Source: Clostridiales bacterium UBA1248
GTDB lineage: Bacteria; Bacillota; Clostridia; Oscillospirales; CAG-272
DNA length: 5,205 nucleotides
Assembly (NCBI GenBank): GCA_002308615.1
Contig: DBWC01000089.1
Span: 308-5,512, forward strand
Direction: 5' to 3'
The translations under genes and the position numbers were made by a program. The notes under the pieces were generated by a model. That model was not told the origin of the DNA, did not search any database, and was given only the letters and a program-made list of their open reading frames with translations. Shown here one piece after another: positions 1 through 5,205 of the stretch (the first letter of the stretch is position 1; every line of letters starts with the position of its first letter).

Positions 1-759
1 ACGCCGGATCTCATGCCGTCCGATATAACGGGTATCAGATATTTCAACATGAAAGAGCAGGAATTTGAATTTCTGCCGGGGCCCGTATTTGCAAATATCG
101 TAATGGCTGACGAGATAAACCGCGCTACGCCCAAAACGCAGGCGGGCATGCTTGAATGTATGGCGGAGCGGCAGGTAACGGTTGACGGCGAGCGCCATCC
201 TCTCCCGTTCCCGTTTATGGTCGTTGCAACGCAGAACCCGATAGAATCGTCCGGCGTTTACGAGTTGCCGGAGGCTCAGCTTGACAGATTTCTCGTCTCC
301 GTTTCAATGGGCGTCCCAAACCATAAACAGACCGTTGAAATACTTAAAAAATACGACAGCTCCGAGGATACGCCGGAGCTTTCCGCCGTCGCCGGATCAG
401 CCGACGCGGAAGAGGCGCGGAAAGAGCTTGATAAGATCTACGTATCGGACGACGTGTATTCCTATATAGTAACGGTATGCGAGGCGACAAGACGCGCGGA
501 GGGCGTTGAGCTCGGCGCAAGTCCGCGCGCGGCGCTGGCTTTGCTCAAAGTCGCAAAGTGCTTTGCCGGCATAAACGGACGCGGATATCTTTTGCCCGAC
601 GATATAAAAGAATGCGCGGTAAACGTGCTCGCTCACAGGCTGATAATGTCTGCGACCGCGGCGCTCAAGCCCGGCGCGGCCGAAAAGACCGTGAAGGATA
701 TACTCGATTCGACTCCGGCGCCGACGGAGGATCAGTCGTCATATAAATTCAAGGCATGA
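1..759 (+). CDS. MoxR-family AAA+ ATPase, N-terminus outside the window
   Basis: The reading frame is open from base 1 (T-P-D-L before the first ATG at 13) and the family signature D-L-x-P-S-D-I-T-G spans that ATG, so 13 is an internal methionine. The visible 252 residues begin after the Walker A region, which must lie upstream. Seen here: Walker B with MADEIN at 103-120, sensor 1 (VATQN, 223-237), the LPEAQLDRF segment with its arginine-finger candidate (R at 286-288), and sensor 2 GASPR at 514-528, followed by the helical lid. MoxR ATPases are thought to act as cytosolic chaperone-like remodelers that work with von Willebrand-like or DUF58 partners; the substrate is unknown here. The stop codon overlaps the start of the DUF58 gene (ATGA), which indicates translational coupling. 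The family call is secure; the specific role is inference. Confidence 0.95.
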   Translation, partial: TPDLMPSDITGIRYFNMKEQEFEFLPGPVFANIVMADEINRATPKTQAGMLECMAERQVTVDGERHPLPFPFMVVATQNPIESSGVYELPEAQLDRFLVSVSMGVPNHKQTVEILKKYDSSEDTPELSAVAGSADAEEARKELDKIYVSDDVYSYIVTVCEATRRAEGVELGASPRAALALLKVAKCFAGINGRGYLLPDDIKECAVNVLAHRLIMSATAALKPGAAEKTVKDILDSTPAPTEDQSSYKFKA

Positions 760-1934
760 TACGTCAAATACACGCTTTCCTTGCCGCCGGTACGGATACC
801 GCCGGAACCGTAAACGTAATAGACAGGATCAGCGACGGGATGTTTTCCGCATCCGAAAAACTGATAACTTTTATATTCCGTTTCGGCGTTCCGATAACGC
901 TTATCATACTTCTGACAGTCGCGGCGATAAAAGGCGTGCGCGCTCTGCGCCGCTGGCAGATAAGCAGGCTCAGATACGAGCGGTATTTTTCCGACACCGG
1001 CATATTTGAAGGCGATCACGCGGAGCTGTATGAAAAAATAACGAATCCCACGCCGTTTCCGCTGCTTATGGTCGATATAGAAGCGTACGTTTACGGCGAG
1101 CTTGCGCTGCAGGGCTATACGGGGCTGCACAGCGGCGATATGCAGTATTTCATAAGCCGTTTCAATCTGCCGCCCAAAAAAACGGTCGTACGCCGCAGAC
1201 GCATAACCGCGAAAAAGCGCGGCGTGTACGAGCTCGGCACGGCGTCCGTCACCGTAGGCGGAGAGCCGGTTTATTTTGAATCGCACGCAAAGCTGTACGT
1301 CTACCCGAGGTTCGTCAGCGTAAAACCTCAGACCTTACCCAAAAACGCGCTGTCCGGCGATACGCAGTCCGCGAGAAGACTTCTGACGGACCCTTTCAGC
1401 ATATCCGGCATACGCGATATGGCGCCGGGCGATCCGTTCAATTCCATAAACTTCAAAGCAACGGCGCGCACCGGAGGACAACGCATAAAGGTAAACGAGC
1501 GCGACTTCTGCTCCGGACGCATATTTATGATATTTTTGAACCTGGGACAACCGCCCGAGCCTATACCCGGCGAGCGTTTTGAGCAGCTTATGGAGGCGGC
1601 GCTGTCGTATTCCGCGTCGCTTGTCCGTTCGGCGCTTAAAACCGGCTACCGCGTCGGCTTTGCCGCCAACTGCGGCGGAGAGGGCGTCAGTCCGATCTGT
1701 TTTCTGCCGTCGTCACGGCAGGACACGCTGAAGGAAATACTTGAAGAGATGGCAGCGGCGCGTCTGTTTGACTGCGATATATCGTTTTCCGCGCTTTTGT
1801 CAAAGCTTTTGCCGTCCGTCAAAGACGCCGACGTTTTTATTATGACCCCCGCGCTTCTGCCCGAATACGGCGCGGCGATAAAGCAGTATAAGAAGAAAAA
1901 CAACAGCGTGACGGTCATGCAGACGGGGAGGTGA
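756..1934 (+). CDS. DUF58-domain membrane-anchored protein, MoxR partner
   Basis: A 392-residue protein. One hydrophobic segment at about residues 36-59 is followed by a basic stretch (KGVRALRRWQISRLR), which predicts an outside N-terminus and a cytosolic body. The DUF58 hallmark lies at about 218-248: SGIRDMAPGDPFNSINFK, then ATARTGG and a VNERD-type end. DUF58 proteins have a von Willebrand A-like fold and are nearly always encoded beside moxR, as here. The strand after the signature (IFMIFLNLG, about 256-264) sits where a metal-site D-x-S-x-S would be expected in a canonical vWA domain, but none is visible. The start at 756 is chosen because it overlaps the moxR stop, yet no well-spaced Shine-Dalgarno precedes it. 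An internal ATG at 840, with AGGA at 825-828, just before the membrane helix, is an alternative. Function beyond MoxR partnership is unknown. Confidence 0.9.
   Translation: MIRQIHAFLAAGTDTAGTVNVIDRISDGMFSASEKLITFIFRFGVPITLIILLTVAAIKGVRALRRWQISRLRYERYFSDTGIFEGDHAELYEKITNPTPFPLLMVDIEAYVYGELALQGYTGLHSGDMQYFISRFNLPPKKTVVRRRRITAKKRGVYELGTASVTVGGEPVYFESHAKLYVYPRFVSVKPQTLPKNALSGDTQSARRLLTDPFSISGIRDMAPGDPFNSINFKATARTGGQRIKVNERDFCSGRIFMIFLNLGQPPEPIPGERFEQLMEAALSYSASLVRSALKTGYRVGFAANCGGEGVSPICFLPSSRQDTLKEILEEMAAARLFDCDISFSALLSKLLPSVKDADVFIMTPALLPEYGAAIKQYKKKNNSVTVMQTGR
1925..1931 (+). promoter_or_regulatory. Ribosome binding site for the DUF4129-like gene
   Basis: GGGGAGG lies within the last codons of the DUF58 gene, directly before its TGA, and 7 bases ahead of the ATG at 1939. 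It is the best Shine-Dalgarno match in the left operon and fixes the downstream start. Initiation here is therefore probably independent as well as coupled. Confidence 0.75.
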
Positions 1935-1938
1935 GCGG

Positions 1939-2610
1939 ATGAAAGAGAAGTTCAAAAAAGCCGTCCGGGATCCGCTTTTCATACGCCTTTGCGTTTTGCT
2001 TGCCTTAATGATCGCGCTTGCCGTCGCAGCTGTGCTGATGTACGGGAAACCGGCTTTTGCAGTTGTTTTGCCCTTTATTTATGTCCTTTACGCGATAGTT
2101 CTGTTCTTCTTTGCAAAAACGCTTATAAAGCTGTATTTAAAATACTTTAAAGAGAAAAAAGAAAGAAAAGAATCTCGCATAAGAAAAAAGATAAAAGCGT
2201 TTTTCAGATCAGCTGACGAAAAGATAAGGAAATTTTTCGATCTTAAACCGCGCGGCGCGTTTTTCGGCGGGGACGATACGGAATATAGAGAAAAAGACGA
2301 CTACTATAAAAGAAAAAGAGAAAAAGGCGCGGACAGACGCATAAAATGGAGCGATCTGCGCGAGAACCGGCAGAAAATACGCTACCTTTTCGCAGCTCGC
2401 GTAAGCGAAGGCATATCGGACGGAGCGCCCGTAAGCTCCTCCGACACGGCAAGGCAGATAGAAAAAAAGATAGGAAAAGACGACCGCGACGAGCTTTTGT
2501 TTTCGCTTTATGAAAGCGTTAGATACACGGACAAAAACGAGCCGATAAGCGACGGCACGGTAAGCTATCTGTCGGAGCGCGGCGCCACAGAGAGAAAGAA
2601 GAAAAAATAA
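1939..2610 (+). CDS. Two-helix membrane protein with DUF4129-like cytosolic tail
   Basis: A 223-residue, very lysine- and arginine-rich protein. A basic N-terminus (MKEKFKKAVR) is followed by hydrophobic helices at about 15-35 and 39-62, joined by a short turn, so both ends should be cytosolic. Residues 68-104 are strongly basic and probably helical. The C-terminal part, about 136-212, has the spacing I associate with DUF4129: W-x-x-L, then R-x-x-I-R-Y-L-F, a glycine-containing turn, S-D-T-A-x-x-I, and L-x-x-L-Y-E-x-x-R-Y. DUF4129 normally forms the tail of TgpA-like transglutaminase membrane proteins encoded beside moxR and DUF58 genes, which fits this position. No transglutaminase core (Cys-His-Asp) fits in the sequence. 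Its stop and the next start share one base (TAATG). That this is a gene is near certain; the domain assignment is by eye and only moderately sure. Confidence 0.75.
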   Translation: MKEKFKKAVRDPLFIRLCVLLALMIALAVAAVLMYGKPAFAVVLPFIYVLYAIVLFFFAKTLIKLYLKYFKEKKERKESRIRKKIKAFFRSADEKIRKFFDLKPRGAFFGGDDTEYREKDDYYKRKREKGADRRIKWSDLRENRQKIRYLFAARVSEGISDGAPVSSSDTARQIEKKIGKDDRDELLFSLYESVRYTDKNEPISDGTVSYLSERGATERKKKK

Positions 2611-3215
2611 TGGATTTTATAAAGGATACAACGGAATATATATTTATAAGCTCCGAGCCGCAGCCGTCGGACGTGATATTTCTGCCCGGCGGCTCCGATC
2701 CGGCGCTGCCTGAGAGGGCGGCGGAGCTGTATAAAGCCGGTTACGCGCCGCTTCTTCTCGCGTCCGGAAAATACGGAAAACAGCTCGGGCATTTCAAAGG
2801 CCCCACGCGAAAAGCGGACGTATACGGCGCAGACTATGAGACGGAGGCGGATTTCTACCGCGCCGTGCTTAAATCAAACGGCGTTCCGGAGCACGCGATA
2901 ATATGCGAGGATCAGGCGGAGTTCACGTATCAGAACGCGGAATTTTCAAAAATTCTGCTTGATAAGCAGGGCATAAAAGTACGCGCCGCGATCCTCGTCT
3001 GCAAGGCGTTCCACGCCAGACGTGCTTATACTTACTATAAAAACGCGTTCCCGGACGCCGAAATAAGCGTCGTCCCCGTTCCGGGCAAGGATATAACAAA
3101 AGAAGAATGGTATAAAACTAACGCCGGACGCCGCAGAGTAGCGGGAGAGCTGAAACGATTGGGCGAACAATTAGAAAGCCTTGCGGTGACGGACGAATTA
3201 AGAATTCAGAATTAA
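2610..3215 (+). CDS. YdcF/DUF218-family protein
   Basis: A 201-residue protein with no clear signal peptide or membrane helix. Family landmarks in order: a strand with D-V-I-F-L-P-G-G (21-28), P-E-R-A-A-E-L-Y-K-A-G-Y-A-P (34-47), a strand ending L-L-L-A-S-G-K (48-54), E-A-D-F-Y then G-V-P-E-H-A-I-I-C-E (79-100), F-T-Y-Q-N-A (105-110), the strand A-I-L-V-C-K-A-F-H-A-R-R (127-138), and W-Y-K-T (167-170). This is the DUF218 fold of YdcF, SanA and ElyC. E. coli YdcF has been reported to bind S-adenosylmethionine, while SanA/ElyC act in envelope homeostasis; no reaction can be assigned here. The start overlaps the previous stop (TAATG), making it the last gene of the left operon. The final residues, about E196 to N201, are encoded within the AATTAAG-type edge of the neighbouring repeat, so the C-terminus may be altered from the ancestral one. 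Confidence 0.85.
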   Translation: MDFIKDTTEYIFISSEPQPSDVIFLPGGSDPALPERAAELYKAGYAPLLLASGKYGKQLGHFKGPTRKADVYGADYETEADFYRAVLKSNGVPEHAIICEDQAEFTYQNAEFSKILLDKQGIKVRAAILVCKAFHARRAYTYYKNAFPDAEISVVPVPGKDITKEEWYKTNAGRRRVAGELKRLGEQLESLAVTDELRIQN

Positions 3216-3241
3216 GAAATCAGAGGGCGTCCCTTCGCCTT

Positions 3242-3295
3242 GCTTGTAGGGGAGGGGTTTCCCCTCCCGCTTGTAGGGGTGATCGTTGATCGCCC
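3242..3295. repeat. Two tandem 27-bp hairpin units
   Basis: GCTTGTAGGGG occurs exactly at 3242-3252 and 3269-3279, a period of 27. Each copy opens a short hairpin: GGGAGGGG-TTT-CCCCTCCC with arms at 3250-3257 and 3261-3268, and GGGTGATC-GTT-GATCGCCC with arms at 3277-3284 and 3288-3295 (one G-T wobble). The lead sequence is conserved while the arms differ but stay self-complementary, which suggests that structure rather than sequence is kept. Confidence 0.8.
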
Positions 3296-3357
3296 GTCCC
3301 CGTAATCGCCAAAAGCCCCGGTACTTCGGAGGGGTGGCGGAGTTTGGGGTGGACGGG
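3293..3357. repeat. Nested long-range stem enclosing a hairpin
   Basis: CCCGTCC (3293-3299) is the exact complement of GGACGGG (3351-3357). Between them lies a second stem in which CGCCA (3307-3311) pairs with TGGCG (3335-3339) and CCCC (3316-3319) pairs with GGGG (3331-3334), leaving an AAAG bulge and an 11-base loop. The outer stem competes with the preceding unit for bases 3293-3295. Confidence 0.6.
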
Positions 3358-3364
3358 GGGCGAC

Positions 3365-3376
3365 CGGGGTTCCCCG
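3365..3376. repeat. Small perfect hairpin CGGGG-TT-CCCCG
   Basis: Five-base arms at 3365-3369 and 3372-3376 with a 2-base spacer. In RNA the innermost pair would open to give a 4-base loop. It is one of the palindromes of the repeat element and has no T-tract, so it is not a terminator. Confidence 0.55.
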
Positions 3377-3399
3377 AAAACGAGCTTGTCGAGTTTTTG

Positions 3400-3422
3400 G
3401 GGGTTCACTGGAGGGGAACCCC
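3400..3422. repeat. Hairpin GGGGTTC / GAACCCC
   Basis: Seven-base perfect arms at 3400-3406 and 3416-3422 with a 9-base loop. The stem can extend by T-A pairs if one G of the left run is bulged (TTGGGGG against CCCCAA). It belongs to the repeat element and no T-run follows on the + strand. Confidence 0.65.
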
Positions 3423-3426
3423 AAGA

Positions 3427-3464
3427 GCGCCGTACACGGCGCATAGATCGTCGGCATAGCCGAC
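3427..3464. repeat. Pair of adjacent perfect palindromes at the right end of the repeat
   Basis: GCGCCGT-AC-ACGGCGC has arms at 3427-3433 and 3436-3442. GTCGGC-ATA-GCCGAC has arms at 3450-3455 and 3459-3464. The second lies two bases before the right terminal inverted repeat, as expected for the end of a structured mobile repeat. Confidence 0.75.
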
Positions 3465-3488
3465 ACCTTAATTCTCGGTTCCCATTGT

Positions 3489-3502
3489 GAAACATTTGTT
3501 CG
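3489..3502. promoter_or_regulatory. Possible upstream LexA-like half-site or degenerate SOS box
   Basis: GAAACATTTGTTCG matches the Gram-positive LexA consensus CGAAC-N4-GTTCG perfectly in the right half, but has two mismatches in the left half. The 15 bases at 3492-3506 match 13 of 15 bases around the proximal box (3571-3585). It lies 79 bp upstream of that box and only 14 bp past the repeat element. It may be a weak second operator or a relic of duplication. Confidence 0.4.
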
Positions 3503-3528
3503 TATTTTTTAAATTTTTATAAAATCTA

Positions 3529-3557
3529 TTGATTTTTTCCGCTCTGTACTGTATAAT
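3529..3557 (+). promoter_or_regulatory. recA promoter (sigma-A-like)
   Basis: The -35 candidate TTGATT (3529-3534) and the -10 candidate TATAAT (3552-3557, consensus) are separated by exactly 17 bp. The predicted transcription start is around 3563-3566, giving a leader of about 50 bases before the recA ATG at 3615. AT-rich DNA upstream (3503-3528) could act as an UP-like element. This is the clearest promoter in the window. Confidence 0.85.
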
Positions 3558-3567
3558 GAAGAAAAAA

Positions 3568-3581
3568 CGAATATTTGTTCG
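3568..3581. promoter_or_regulatory. LexA/SOS operator of recA
   Basis: CGAATATTTGTTCG differs from the Gram-positive (Bacillus-type DinR/LexA) consensus CGAAC-N4-GTTCG at one position only (T for C at the fifth base). Flanking A and T extend the dyad by one pair. It lies just after the predicted transcription start, so bound repressor should block initiation or promoter escape. This implies that recA, and recX with it, is induced by DNA damage. LexA itself is not encoded in the window. Confidence 0.8.
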
Positions 3582-3614
3582 TGTTATTATATTATGAAAG
3601 GTCAGGACTAAAAA

Positions 3615-4745
3615 ATGGCAAAACTTAAAAAAGCTCCGGAGCAGGAAGCGCCCGCCTCCGCGGAAGACAAAAAGAAAGCGCTTGCTACCTCCATATCCGG
3701 AATAGAAAAGAAATTCGGCAAAGGCGCCATAATGAAGCTCGGCGCAAATACACAGATGAAGGTCTCCGCAATACCGACGGGCTCGCTCACGCTTGACCTT
3801 GCGCTCGGCATCGGCGGCGTTCCGAGAGGCAGGATAGTTGAGATATTCGGTCCGGAATCCTCCGGTAAAACGACCGTGGCGCTGCACATGGTCGCGGAAG
3901 CGCAGAAGCTCGGCGGAGTCGCCGCGTTTATTGACGCGGAGCACGCGCTCGATCCGATTTACGCGCGCAATTTAGGCGTTGACATAGATTCTCTCCTCGT
4001 CTCCCAGCCGGACAGCGGCGAGCAGGCGCTCGACATAACGGAGGCTCTTCTCCGCTCCGGCGCTATTGACATAGTCGTTATAGACTCCGTCGCCGCGCTC
4101 GTTCCGCAGGCGGAAATAGACGGAGAGATGGGCGCGTCGCACGTAGGCTTGCAGGCGAGACTTATGTCTCAGGCGCTGCGCAAGCTCTCCGGCACGGTCT
4201 CAAAAACGAACAGTATCGTAGTTTTCATAAACCAGCTGCGTGAAAAAGTCGGCATCATGTACGGCAACCCGGAGACCACTCCCGGCGGCCGCGCGCTGAA
4301 ATTCTACTCCTCCGTGCGCATAGACGTAAGAAAGACGGAACAGTTAAAGAATTCCGGCGAGATGGTCGGCAACAAGACGCGCTGCAAGGTAGTCAAAAAC
4401 AAAGTCGCGCCTCCTTTCAAACAGGCCGAATTTGAGATAATCTACGGCAAGGGAATATCAAAATCCGGCGAGATACTCGACGTCGGCACGGATCTTGACA
4501 TAATCGAAAAAAGCGGCTCGTTCTTCTCCTACAACGGCGAGCGCCTTGCACAGGGACGCGACAACGCGAGAAAATATCTTGAAGAGCATCCCGACGTTAT
4601 GAAAGAAATAGAAGAAAAGATCAAGGCAAAGGCAGACGACGTTGAGATAGAGACGGGCAGCTTTGATCTGGACGAGGACGATTCCGACGAGGACGCCTAC
4701 ATCCTGAACACCGGCGCTCTCGACGTAAACGCCGACGATGACTGA
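3615..4745 (+). CDS. recA: Recombinase RecA
   Basis: A complete 376-residue RecA, slightly longer than E. coli RecA (353). It binds single-stranded DNA as an ATP-dependent filament, drives homologous pairing and strand exchange, and acts as co-protease for LexA self-cleavage. Visible: the N-terminal helix with IEKKFGKGAIMKLG (30-43), Walker A GPESSGKT (79-86), FIDAEHALDP with the catalytic glutamate at 109, Walker B IVVIDSVAAL (153-162), DNA-binding loop L1 around EGEMG-like DGEMGASHVG (169-178), and FINQLREKVG through GNPETTPGG (204-225), which covers the L2 loop. The C-terminus is strongly acidic (about 340-376, many Asp/Glu), as is common in RecA. The start follows AGGA at 3604-3607 by 7 bases; GAAAGG lies further off at 3596-3601. 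No intein or frameshift is seen. Confidence 0.98.
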   Translation: MAKLKKAPEQEAPASAEDKKKALATSISGIEKKFGKGAIMKLGANTQMKVSAIPTGSLTLDLALGIGGVPRGRIVEIFGPESSGKTTVALHMVAEAQKLGGVAAFIDAEHALDPIYARNLGVDIDSLLVSQPDSGEQALDITEALLRSGAIDIVVIDSVAALVPQAEIDGEMGASHVGLQARLMSQALRKLSGTVSKTNSIVVFINQLREKVGIMYGNPETTPGGRALKFYSSVRIDVRKTEQLKNSGEMVGNKTRCKVVKNKVAPPFKQAEFEIIYGKGISKSGEILDVGTDLDIIEKSGSFFSYNGERLAQGRDNARKYLEEHPDVMKEIEEKIKAKADDVEIETGSFDLDEDDSDEDAYILNTGALDVNADDD

Positions 4746-5142
4746 TACGGACGCGTACCGCGCCGCCGTGCGTCTGCTCGCCGCCTCCGACAAGACAAAA
4801 GCGCAGCTCTGCGAGCGCCTGAAAGTCAAAGGCTATACGGAAGACGACGCAGAAGCCGCGGTCGAAAGACTGGCGCGCGAGGGCTTTTTGAACGAGATAT
4901 CATACGCGGAAAAGACGGTCAAACGGTTGTTTGACGGCCACTACGGCAAAGACTATATCCGCGCGTATCTGGCGGAAAAACGGTTTTCCGAAGAAGCGCT
5001 TGACAAGGCCGAGGACGTTATGGGATCGCTTGATTTTGACCTTTCCGCAAAAGAATTCCGTGCGGAGCTCATACGCTCCGGCAAAAGCAAAGCCGCAGCC
5101 CTCTCGACGCTCTGCAAAAGAGGCTTTACGGATATAAATTAG
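4738..5142 (+). CDS. recX: RecA regulator RecX
   Basis: A 134-residue, highly charged, all-helical protein matching the RecX family. Its tandem three-helix pattern is visible as S-D-K-T-K-A-Q-L-C-E-R-L-K-V-K-G-Y (17-33), then A-V-E-R-L-A-R-E-G-F-L-N-E (41-53) with Y-A-E, then G-K-D-Y-I-R-A-Y-L-A-E-K-R (70-82), and a last K-A-A-A-L-S-T-L-C-K-R-G-F (118-130). RecX binds in the groove of RecA filaments and limits or destabilises them. The gene lies directly after recA and overlaps it by 8 bases, with no obvious Shine-Dalgarno, so translation is probably coupled to recA. It is shorter than E. coli RecX (166 residues), and the third repeat region looks reduced or divergent, though the reading frame is intact. 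Confidence 0.92.
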   Translation: MTDTDAYRAAVRLLAASDKTKAQLCERLKVKGYTEDDAEAAVERLAREGFLNEISYAEKTVKRLFDGHYGKDYIRAYLAEKRFSEEALDKAEDVMGSLDFDLSAKEFRAELIRSGKSKAAALSTLCKRGFTDIN

Positions 5143-5152
5143 CGAAAACAAA

Positions 5153-5184
5153 AAAACAACTGCCGTAAAAACGGCAGTTGTTTT
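5153..5184. terminator. Bidirectional rho-independent terminator after recX
   Basis: A perfect 14-bp stem (AAAACAACTGCCGT, 5153-5166, paired with 5171-5184) encloses an AAAA loop. On the + strand the stem ends in TTTT and ends the recA-recX transcript 10 bases past the recX stop. On the - strand the complement of 5151-5157 gives a longer T-run, so it should also stop transcription from a gene coming from the right. The last 21 bases (5185-5205) hold nothing recognisable. Confidence 0.9.
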
Positions 5185-5205
5185 CAGAGCGAAGACAAAC
5201 TCCCT

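Larger units (their letters stand above)
3195..3475. repeat. GC-rich hairpin-mosaic repeat element with terminal inverted repeats
   Basis: This stretch contrasts sharply with the AT-rich DNA to its right and is built almost entirely of short palindromes. The outer edges carry AGAATTAAG at 3208-3216 and its exact complement CTTAATTCT at 3467-3475. A further direct copy of GAATTAAG lies at 3195-3202, so the left boundary is either 3195 or 3208. Inside are at least six hairpins and one direct repeat, listed separately. No transposase or credible reading frame is present, so the element would be non-autonomous (MITE- or REP-like). From memory, similar GTAGGGG-hairpin-CCC mosaics recur between genes in gut Clostridia; copy number cannot be judged from one window. 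Confidence 0.7.

Noticed and set aside
13..15. ATG at 13 as the start of the MoxR gene
   Set aside because: The frame is open upstream to base 1, conserved MoxR sequence crosses this ATG, and the Walker A region is missing, so the gene starts outside the window.
732..1286. 184-codon minus-strand reading frame
   Set aside because: It lies fully opposite the DUF58 gene, is rich in Tyr/Arg from antisense codon bias, and resembles no family I know.
3242..3295. CRISPR-like tandem repeat
   Set aside because: Only two units with an 11-base conserved lead, no regular spacers and no cas genes; each unit is a simple hairpin.
3250..3464. Rho-independent terminator for the ydcF-like gene among the repeat hairpins
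   Set aside because: None of the hairpins is followed by a T-run on the + strand, so intrinsic termination is not supported, although the structures could still slow polymerase.
3216..3475. Riboswitch or structured RNA leader of recA
   Set aside because: The region is upstream of the predicted recA transcription start, so it would not be in the recA leader, and no known riboswitch core is recognised.
3212..3495. Two overlapping minus-strand reading frames (84 and 91 codons) across the repeat
   Set aside because: They are made of GC-rich palindromic repeat DNA and translate to proline/arginine-rich low-complexity peptides with no family resemblance. The lack of stops follows from the low AT content.
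3468..3944. 158-codon minus-strand reading frame crossing the recA promoter
   Set aside because: It runs antisense to the conserved start of recA and through the recA promoter, with no family similarity or ribosome binding site.
4458..4829. 123-codon minus-strand reading frame over the recA-recX junction
   Set aside because: It is the antisense shadow of the acidic RecA tail (GAC/GAT runs read as Val/Ile), not an independent gene.

Overview
The window looks like chromosomal DNA from an anaerobic Firmicute of the class Clostridia, possibly a gut Oscillospirales- or Christensenellales-type lineage. The grounds are a clostridial-type RecA, a Gram-positive-style LexA (SOS) operator, a sigma-A-like promoter, moderately high GC with heavy use of the ATA isoleucine codon, and an intergenic GC-rich hairpin repeat of a kind I associate with gut Clostridia. 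The taxonomic placement is inference; no marker here fixes a genus.

Left part (1-3215): four genes on the + strand that abut or overlap by 1-4 bases and so probably form one operon. In order they are a MoxR-family AAA+ ATPase (its N-terminus lies outside the window), a membrane-anchored DUF58 protein, a small two-helix membrane protein whose soluble tail resembles DUF4129, and a YdcF/DUF218-family protein. MoxR plus DUF58, often with a transglutaminase/DUF4129 membrane protein, is a recurrent bacterial module thought to act as a chaperone-like or envelope-associated system. Here the third member seems to keep only membrane helices and the tail, with no transglutaminase core.

Middle (3216-3614): no credible gene. 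A roughly 270-280 bp GC-rich mosaic of hairpins (about 3195-3475), bounded by an exact 9-bp inverted repeat, lies between the ydcF-like gene and the recA control region. Its left edge runs into the end of the ydcF-like gene and supplies its stop codon. After it the sequence becomes AT-rich and holds the recA promoter (TTGATT, 17 bp, TATAAT), a strong LexA-box candidate at the expected transcription start, and a weaker look-alike 79 bp upstream.

Right part (3615-5205): recA, then recX overlapping it by 8 bp, then a perfect 14-bp stem-loop terminator that could work in both directions. RecA carries out homologous recombination and triggers LexA self-cleavage; RecX modulates RecA filaments. The SOS-type promoter and the overlap point to damage-induced, coupled expression of the pair.

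I found no clearly new biological system. The items most worth checking are the repeat element and its intrusion into the ydcF-like gene, the twin operator arrangement at recA, and the reduced third member of the MoxR/DUF58 operon.
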